From Christensenellaceae bacterium (GTDB lineage Bacteria > Bacillota > Clostridia > Christensenellales > Aristaeellaceae), in assembly GCA_017881705.1 (NCBI GenBank), contig JADGQP010000094.1, positions 1 to 9,181 of the forward strand: a stretch of DNA of 9,181 nucleotides, written 5' to 3'. The first letter of the stretch is position 1. Every line of letters begins with the position of its first letter. Shown here one piece after another: positions 5,669 through 9,181 of this stretch. The notes under the pieces were generated by a model. The model was not told where the DNA came from. It saw nothing but the letters and a program-made list of their open reading frames with translations, and made no database searches. The translations under genes and the position numbers were made by a program.

Positions 5669-7443
5669 TACGCACGCACCCCTTCCCGAATCGCTTTGAA
5701 GGGACATACCTGCGCGCACATACCGCAGCCGATACATAACGATGCGTTGATCTCCACGCGGTCTTCCCTGTGCTCTATCGCCGGGCAGGAGAGTTTCATG
5801 CATGCGCCGCAATTTTTGCAGTTTTCAATCACATAGGGTGGCCTAACTATTTTATCCAACAGCGCGCATGGCCTCCGGGCGATAATCACGCTTACCTCGT
5901 CGCGGGCGGTTTCCTCGCGCAGCGCTTTTTCCACCGCCTTGAGGTCGAAAGGATCCACAACCGTCACATGCTTGACTCCACAGCTTTCGCACAGTTTTTC
6001 CAGGTCGACTGCAGGCGCGGGGTTGCCGTGGATATCCTTTCCGGAGGCTGGGTTTTGCTGGTGGCCGGTCATGCCGGTGATGCGGTTATCCAAAATGACC
6101 ACGGTAATGGCTTCCTGGTTATATACTGCATCCACAAGCGAGGTGATGCCGCTGTGGATAAACGTACTGTCTCCCAGCACCGCAACGGTGCCTTTAGAAA
6201 ATTCACGTCCCTGCGCGCGTTCCGCGCCGCTGGCCATGCCGATGCTTGCACCCATGCAAAGGCACGCGTCCATGGCGGAAAGCGGCGCAAGCGCGGAAAG
6301 TGTATAGCAGCCGATATCGCCCATTACGCGAAGACCCAGGCGATTGAAAGCGTAAAACACACCGCGGTGAGGGCAGCCCGGGCAAAGCACGGGCGGACGC
6401 GCGGGCAGATCGTTCGCGGATAATTCCGGCATGGGTTTGTTAAGCAGGGCGCTTTGAATGCGCTCTACGCTCAGTTCGCCCTGGATGCCCGTGTATTTTT
6501 TGCCTTCGCAGGCGATTCCCGCAGCCTTCATGTCACGCTCGATCAGGCCTTCCAATTCCTCAATCACAATCAGCCTGTCCACTTTGGAGGCAAAGTTCTC
6601 AATCAACTTCATCGGCAGCGGATAGACCATGCCCAGTTTTAATGTGCTGGCATTGGGCAGCGCGTCGCGCACGTACTGGTAACAGATCCCACTGGTTACA
6701 ACGCCCATGGACGTATCGCGCAATTTCATCACGTTAATGGGCAGCGTATTGGCCGCTTCCGTCAGAAACTCCTCGCGCTTTTGCACGTCCAAATGACGTT
6801 TCCTGGCCATGCCGGGCATCATTACGTATTTCATGGCGTCTTTGTGATAAGGCTTCACACTCAGCTCATCACGCACGCCCAGCGTCACAACGCTGCGCGC
6901 GTGAGATACGCGCGTGGTAAGCCTTATGAATACCGGCGTGTCCAGATCCTCGCTCATTTGAAAAGCCAGCTTGGTAAAATCCTTGCATTCCTGGCTGTCG
7001 GCGGGCTCCAGCATCGGGATATGCGCGGCGCGGGCGTAATAGCGGCTGTCCTGTTCGTTCTGGCTGGAGTGCATAGCGGGATCATCCGCGCAGCATACGA
7101 CCATGCCGGCGTTTACGCCCGTATAGGCGGCGGTAAACAGCGGATCGGCGGCCACGTTCACGCCTACGTGTTTCATGCAGGTCATGGCGCGAGCGCCAGC
7201 CAATGCCGCGCCAAAAACGACCTCGGTGGCTACCTTTTCGTTGGATGCCCATTGCACGTTCACTTCCGGAAACTTGGCGGCGGTTTCGGTAATTTCGGTG
7301 CTGGGCGTGCCGGGATAACTGCTTACCACTTTCACTCCGGCTTCCCACGCGCCTTGAGCTACCGCTTCGTTACCCAATAATAGGGCGGTTTCTTCACCCC
7401 GTTCTTCGGATTCCTGCGATAAAGACAAGTCGTTCTTCTCCAT
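5668..7443 (-). CDS. iorA: Indolepyruvate ferredoxin oxidoreductase, alpha subunit
   Basis: IorA is the large TPP- and iron-sulfur-containing subunit of indolepyruvate:ferredoxin oxidoreductase, active in the cytosol of anaerobes on indolepyruvate, phenylpyruvate and hydroxyphenylpyruvate. Its 591 residues match the family. The pyrimidine-binding half starts with LLLGNEAVAQGAWEAGV and SSYPGTPSTEI (41-51), with Glu69 in SNEKVA. CPGCPHR (354-360) leads into the TPP-diphosphate half, whose motif runs from GDSTFIHSG (424-432) to LDN (451-453). The C-terminal two-cluster ferredoxin domain has Cys542, 545, 548, 553 and Cys570, 573, 576, 580, enough for two [4Fe-4S] clusters. The first group has four residues between its last two cysteines, as is common in IorA. 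The ATG at 7443 has AAGGAG 8 nt upstream. It is the first gene of an operon with its own promoter and structured leader. Confidence 0.96.
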   Translation of the reverse strand: MEKNDLSLSQESEERGEETALLLGNEAVAQGAWEAGVKVVSSYPGTPSTEITETAAKFPEVNVQWASNEKVATEVVFGAALAGARAMTCMKHVGVNVAADPLFTAAYTGVNAGMVVCCADDPAMHSSQNEQDSRYYARAAHIPMLEPADSQECKDFTKLAFQMSEDLDTPVFIRLTTRVSHARSVVTLGVRDELSVKPYHKDAMKYVMMPGMARKRHLDVQKREEFLTEAANTLPINVMKLRDTSMGVVTSGICYQYVRDALPNASTLKLGMVYPLPMKLIENFASKVDRLIVIEELEGLIERDMKAAGIACEGKKYTGIQGELSVERIQSALLNKPMPELSANDLPARPPVLCPGCPHRGVFYAFNRLGLRVMGDIGCYTLSALAPLSAMDACLCMGASIGMASGAERAQGREFSKGTVAVLGDSTFIHSGITSLVDAVYNQEAITVVILDNRITGMTGHQQNPASGKDIHGNPAPAVDLEKLCESCGVKHVTVVDPFDLKAVEKALREETARDEVSVIIARRPCALLDKIVRPPYVIENCKNCGACMKLSCPAIEHREDRVEINASLCIGCGMCAQVCPFKAIREGVRA

Positions 7444-7568
7444 CCCTCTGTCTCCTTGTGGCCGTGCTTCCTATGTAACTCAAAAAGACGCCGCTTTATT
7501 GAACGTTATTAACGCTTGTCGGCCTATGCGTCCAGTAAAGGCGCGAACACGGGCCGATAAATGATAGC
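7444..7568 (-). promoter_or_regulatory. Structured 5' leader of the ior operon, possible attenuator
   Basis: The predicted transcript carries about 125 untranslated nucleotides. TCGGCC (7557-7552) can pair with GGCCGA (7524-7519). Inside that lies a second hairpin, GCGCC (7544-7540) with GG-A-CGC (7534-7529). The segment GACGC (7532-7528) could alternatively pair with GCGTC (7491-7487), which is followed directly by UUUUU (7486-7482), a terminator-like end about 40 nt before iorA. A palindrome, CGTTAATAACG, lies at 7504-7514. No T-box consensus and no riboswitch I recognise is present. The terminator-like stem is short with a long loop, so attenuation is only a possibility. Confidence 0.35.
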
Positions 7569-7574
7569 CATTTG

Positions 7575-7603
7575 ATTATACCATCATCGCATACTGATTT
7601 GAA
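7575..7603 (-). promoter_or_regulatory. Sigma-A-type promoter of the ior-paaK-ACT operon
   Basis: On the minus strand the -10 is a perfect TATAAT (7580-7575), preceded by TGG to form an extended -10. The -35 is TTCAAA (7603-7598), four of six matches, at the optimal 17-nt spacing. The start point would be near 7568. It is the best promoter in the window and lies between the rpsR-proximal hairpin and iorA. Confidence 0.75.
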
Positions 7604-7651
7604 GTATCCTGACTGTACTTTCGCGGCATATAATCGTGCTAACTATGCAAA

Positions 7652-7684
7652 CAGCGCGGGACGAAAGTCCCGCGCTGCGTTTTT
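7652..7684. terminator. Strong hairpin terminator after rpsR, possibly bidirectional
   Basis: CAGCGCGGGAC (7652-7662) and GTCCCGCGCTG (7667-7677) form a perfect 11-bp stem with a GAAA loop on the plus strand. On the minus strand, 14 nt after the rpsR stop, the stem is followed by only TTT, while on the plus strand it is followed by CG and TTTTT (7680-7684). Outer TGCA bases on both sides can extend the pairing. It most likely ends the rpsF-ssb-rpsR mRNA, yet its better U tract faces the other way. Confidence 0.6.
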
Positions 7685-7691
7685 ATGCAAT

Positions 7692-7985
7692 TTACTCCAC
7701 CGAGTAAGGCATCAGCGCGATGGCACGCGCGCGTTTGATGGACTCGGAAAGTTGGCGCTGGTGCTTGGCGCAGTTGCCGCTCATACGGCGGGGCATGATC
7801 TTGCCGCGTTCGTTTACGAAACGACGCAGGCGGTTGACATCTTTATAATCGATGTATTCGATCTTATCTACGCAAAAGCTGCAAACCTTACGGCGGGGTT
7901 TACGTCCACGCGGACGCCCTCCCCGTTTATCGCCACGGTCGCCGCGATCTCCGCGGTCGCCGCGATCTCCACGATCTTCAGACAT
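7692..7985 (-). CDS. rpsR: Small ribosomal subunit protein S18
   Basis: S18 is a primary component of the 30S platform and pairs with S6. The conserved core spans about residues 32-95: KVCSFCVDKIEYIDYKDV, RRFVNERGKIMPRRMSG, NCAKHQRQLSESIKRAR. Cys35, Cys38, Cys72 and His75 form a zinc-binding set, so this is a zinc-containing (C+) S18. At 97 residues it is somewhat longer than the usual 75-85 because of an N-terminal tail with five Asp-Arg-Gly repeats (4-18) followed by a basic GGRPRGRKPRRK stretch. The tail is presumably disordered. The start has an excellent AAGGAGGT 8 nt upstream. The gene follows ssb by 25 nt and ends the operon. Confidence 0.97.
   Translation of the reverse strand: MSEDRGDRGDRGDRGDRGDKRGGRPRGRKPRRKVCSFCVDKIEYIDYKDVNRLRRFVNERGKIMPRRMSGNCAKHQRQLSESIKRARAIALMPYSVE
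7932..7976 (-). repeat. Five tandem 9-bp repeats encoding Asp-Arg-Gly in rpsR
   Basis: Five consecutive 9-base units, variants of GATCGCGGC, encode residues 4-18 of S18. Units differ mainly at third codon positions (GAT/GAC, CGT/CGC, GGA/GGC). The middle of the array shows an 18-bp higher-order unit (GATCGCGGC then GACCGCGGA). Such arrays can change copy number by slippage without breaking the frame. Confidence 0.8.
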
Positions 7986-8010
7986 GGGACTGTACCTCCT
8001 TCATTGAGCG

Positions 8011-8442
8011 TTAGAACGGCAGATCGTCGTCGTCAACCTCGCTGAAGCCGCTTTCCTTCTTTGCCGCGCCGCCTTTTGCAGAGGGTTCGGCGTCGGTCGG
8101 CGCTGCGCCCTGATCATCCTGGCGGGAGGATAGGAATTCTACATCCTCCGCGCGGATATCCAAGGAAAAGCGCGTTCCGCTGCCGTCCTTCGCTTCGTAG
8201 CTGCTGACCGACACAGGGCCGACCACCGCTACTTTACGGCCTTTGGCGAGATAACGCTGGCAGTTTTCTCCCAGCTTATCCCACGCGGAAACACGGAAAA
8301 AATCCGCTTCCGGCTGGTTGGCGTTCTGAGTCGCGTGACGGCGGTTGACCGCGACGGTAAAGGAGCAAACGGTTTTGCCCGTGGATACCGTGCGTGTTTC
8401 CGGGTCGCGCGTGAGATTGCCGATGATGGTGAGTTTGTTCAT
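8011..8442 (-). CDS. ssb: Single-stranded DNA-binding protein
   Basis: SSB coats single-stranded DNA in replication, recombination and repair and recruits partners through its acidic tail. The 143-residue protein has an OB fold at about 1-105, beginning MNKLTIIGNLTRDPETR, with FTVAVNR (28-34) and DFFRVSAWDKLGENC (47-61). A Gly/Ala-rich linker (about 106-135) leads to the canonical acidic tip DDDDLPF. Position between rpsF and rpsR is the standard Firmicutes arrangement and marks this as the chromosomal housekeeping SSB rather than a phage or plasmid copy. The ATG at 8442 lies 12 nt after the rpsF stop, with a GGGGGAAGGG binding site in the gap. Confidence 0.97.
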   Translation of the reverse strand: MNKLTIIGNLTRDPETRTVSTGKTVCSFTVAVNRRHATQNANQPEADFFRVSAWDKLGENCQRYLAKGRKVAVVGPVSVSSYEAKDGSGTRFSLDIRAEDVEFLSSRQDDQGAAPTDAEPSAKGGAAKKESGFSEVDDDDLPF

Positions 8443-8454
8443 TACCCTTCCCCC

Positions 8455-8892
8455 TTACTCTTCGGGAGCGATTTCCGCAGCGGCGGCTTCCACTTGGGGA
8501 GCCTCCTCTTTGGCGACTTCAGGCTGTTCGGGTTCGGCCGCAAAAACGGCGGGCGCAGGCGCCATTACAGGGCGTGCGGCACGCGGCTTTACGCTTTGCT
8601 TCTTCTCCTCCAGCTTGATAATCAGGTAACGAAGGATTTTGTCGTTGTTCTGCAGGTTGCGCTCCACTTCCTTGGGCAGATCGCTCTCGGATTTGAAGGT
8701 AACCAGTACATACCAGCCTTCCAACATGTCGTTGATCGCGTAGGCAAGGTGGCGCTTTCCCCAGGTTTCATCGAGCTTCTCGATCTCGGCGCCGTTTTGC
8801 TTGATCAGCTCGGCGTACTTTTCGATCAGTTCCTTACGGGCGGCGTCTTCCAAGCCCGTATCGATGATGTAGGTCAGTTCGTACCTGTTCAT
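8455..8892 (-). CDS. rpsF: Small ribosomal subunit protein S6 with C-terminal extension
   Basis: S6 binds 16S rRNA in the 30S platform together with S18. The core (about 1-97) is standard: MNRYELTYIIDTGLEDAARK, ETWGKRHLAYAINDMLEGWY, and NNDKILRYLIIKLEEKK. The core is followed by a 48-residue extension (98-145) rich in Ala, Pro and Glu, ending IAPEE. Bacterial S6 is often 95-110 residues, so this 145-residue form is long, although acidic tails occur in several lineages. The ATG at 8892 has a strong AGGAGGTG 7-8 nt upstream. It is the first gene of the rpsF-ssb-rpsR operon, behind a promoter and a short leader that may bind the S6:S18 complex. Confidence 0.97.
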   Translation of the reverse strand: MNRYELTYIIDTGLEDAARKELIEKYAELIKQNGAEIEKLDETWGKRHLAYAINDMLEGWYVLVTFKSESDLPKEVERNLQNNDKILRYLIIKLEEKKQSVKPRAARPVMAPAPAVFAAEPEQPEVAKEEAPQVEAAAAEIAPEE

Positions 8893-8958
8893 TTCATTTC
8901 ACCTCCTCTTGGACTTATGGCGCCGCAACATGCTCGTGCGGCGCAAGGATGTGCCAAT
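8893..8958 (-). promoter_or_regulatory. rpsF leader with stem-loop, candidate S6:S18 autoregulatory site
   Basis: The predicted 5' UTR is about 65 nt. A perfect 8-bp hairpin, GCGCCGCA (8944-8937) with TGCGGCGC (8927-8920), has a 9-nt loop. Outside it, TTGG (8957-8954) at the very 5' end can pair with CCAA just before the ribosome binding site. The two helices together would form a domain abutting the AGGAGG. Many bacteria regulate rpsF through a leader that binds the S6:S18 dimer and contains a CCG element next to a hairpin. A CCG is present here but inside the stem, so I cannot confirm the match. Confidence 0.4.
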
Positions 8959-8963
8959 ATTGA

Positions 8964-8992
8964 ATTTTATCAGAAATCTTTCGGAAACGCAA
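8964..8992 (-). promoter_or_regulatory. Sigma-A-type promoter of the rpsF-ssb-rpsR operon
   Basis: On the minus strand the -10 is TAAAAT (8969-8964), five of six matches, preceded by TGA for an extended -10. TTGCGT (8992-8987) is the -35, with the ideal 17-nt spacer. The start would be near 8958. The same -35 hexamer and spacing occur at the promoter at 1993-2021. Confidence 0.7.
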
Positions 8993-9010
8993 GGGGTTTT
9001 ACGAAGATAC

Positions 9011-9181
9011 GGGAAATTAATAGTACATCTTTCCAACAGGTTCAGTAGCGATATATTTCGCAACATTGTGATTGACCGTTTTGGAAAAGATGTTATTATG
9101 AAACCGATTGACCATGATTGGTTTTGCGTTACTGAAACTGTTAAAACTAGTCCTCTGTTTTTGGATGGTACTAAGTTTTGA
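9011..9181 (+). pseudogene. Remnant of a WYL-domain protein C terminus, frameshifted
   Basis: The plus strand encodes a stretch resembling the end of WYL domains, which sense ligands in HTH-WYL transcription regulators. NIVIDRFGKDV (about 9062-9094) matches the usual 'viDrFGkdv' segment. It is followed by the DHDWFCVTETV strand and then SPLF (9149-9160). In WYL proteins this last motif normally continues F-G-W. Here the frame reads L-D-G, but adding one T to the five-T run at 9158-9162 restores Phe-Gly-Trp, followed at once by Tyr and a stop (9172-9174). No N-terminal part or usable start exists: the frame runs left into the rpsF promoter and leader. The segment is visibly more AT-rich than its neighbours. 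I read it as a decayed gene fragment. Similarity is clear only from about 9026 onward. Confidence 0.55.

Noticed and set aside
5669..5812. N-terminal extension of iorB
   Set aside because: This region encodes the IorA ferredoxin domain in another frame, and iorB starts naturally at the TAATG overlap.
4895..5836. Long plus-strand open frames opposite paaK, iorB and iorA
   Set aside because: They are antisense shadows created by codon bias of clear conserved genes; they have no family motifs.
7444..7568. T-box riboswitch in the ior leader
   Set aside because: No T-box consensus or specifier stem could be found, and the leader of about 125 nt is short for a T-box.
8909..9010. Plus-strand ATG at 8909 as a start for the WYL-like frame
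   Set aside because: It lies within the rpsF leader, has no ribosome binding site, and the first ~34 residues show no WYL similarity.
1..9181. tRNA, rRNA, CRISPR array or insertion sequence
   Set aside because: No cloverleaf, spaced repeat array, transposase or terminal inverted repeats could be seen anywhere in the window.

Overview
The window looks like the chromosome of an anaerobic, moderately GC-rich Clostridia-type Firmicute. The evidence is the rpsF-ssb-rpsR order, strong AGGAGG-type ribosome binding sites, an oxygen-sensitive indolepyruvate:ferredoxin oxidoreductase (iorAB) linked to a phenylacetate-CoA ligase and an ACT-domain protein, and the rsmD-coaD pair. Every intact gene is on the minus strand, so transcription runs from high to low coordinates. 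The species cannot be named from this sequence.

Layout from right to left along transcription. (1) 9181-8893: a decayed plus-strand fragment of a WYL-domain protein, AT-rich and frameshifted, lies behind a good minus-strand promoter and a short structured leader. (2) 8892-7692: rpsF (S6), ssb and rpsR (S18), ending at a strong hairpin at about 7652-7677. (3) 7691-7444: a promoter with a perfect extended -10 and a roughly 125-nt structured leader. (4) 7443-3259: iorA, iorB, paaK and a tandem-ACT protein, closed by a rho-independent terminator at about 3191-3222. (5) 3147-2029: alr (alanine racemase). (6) 1926-1: a promoter overlapping the end of alr drives an unrecognised membrane protein, rsmD, coaD and the first codons of another gene that leaves the window.

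The ior-paaK-ACT operon is the main metabolic unit. IorAB interconverts aryl pyruvates and arylacetyl-CoA with ferredoxin; PaaK interconverts arylacetates and arylacetyl-CoA; the ACT protein probably senses an (aromatic) amino acid. Together they could ferment aromatic amino acids or, in reverse, salvage arylacetates into them. The other genes are housekeeping: S6/S18/SSB, D-alanine supply for cell wall, 16S rRNA methylation and coenzyme A synthesis. CoaD makes a CoA precursor, while the ior/paaK enzymes use CoA.

I saw no clearly new multi-gene system. The points most worth a second look are the WYL remnant with a one-base frameshift, the leaders of the ior and rpsF operons, a perfect palindrome inside the ior operon, and the unrecognised membrane protein.
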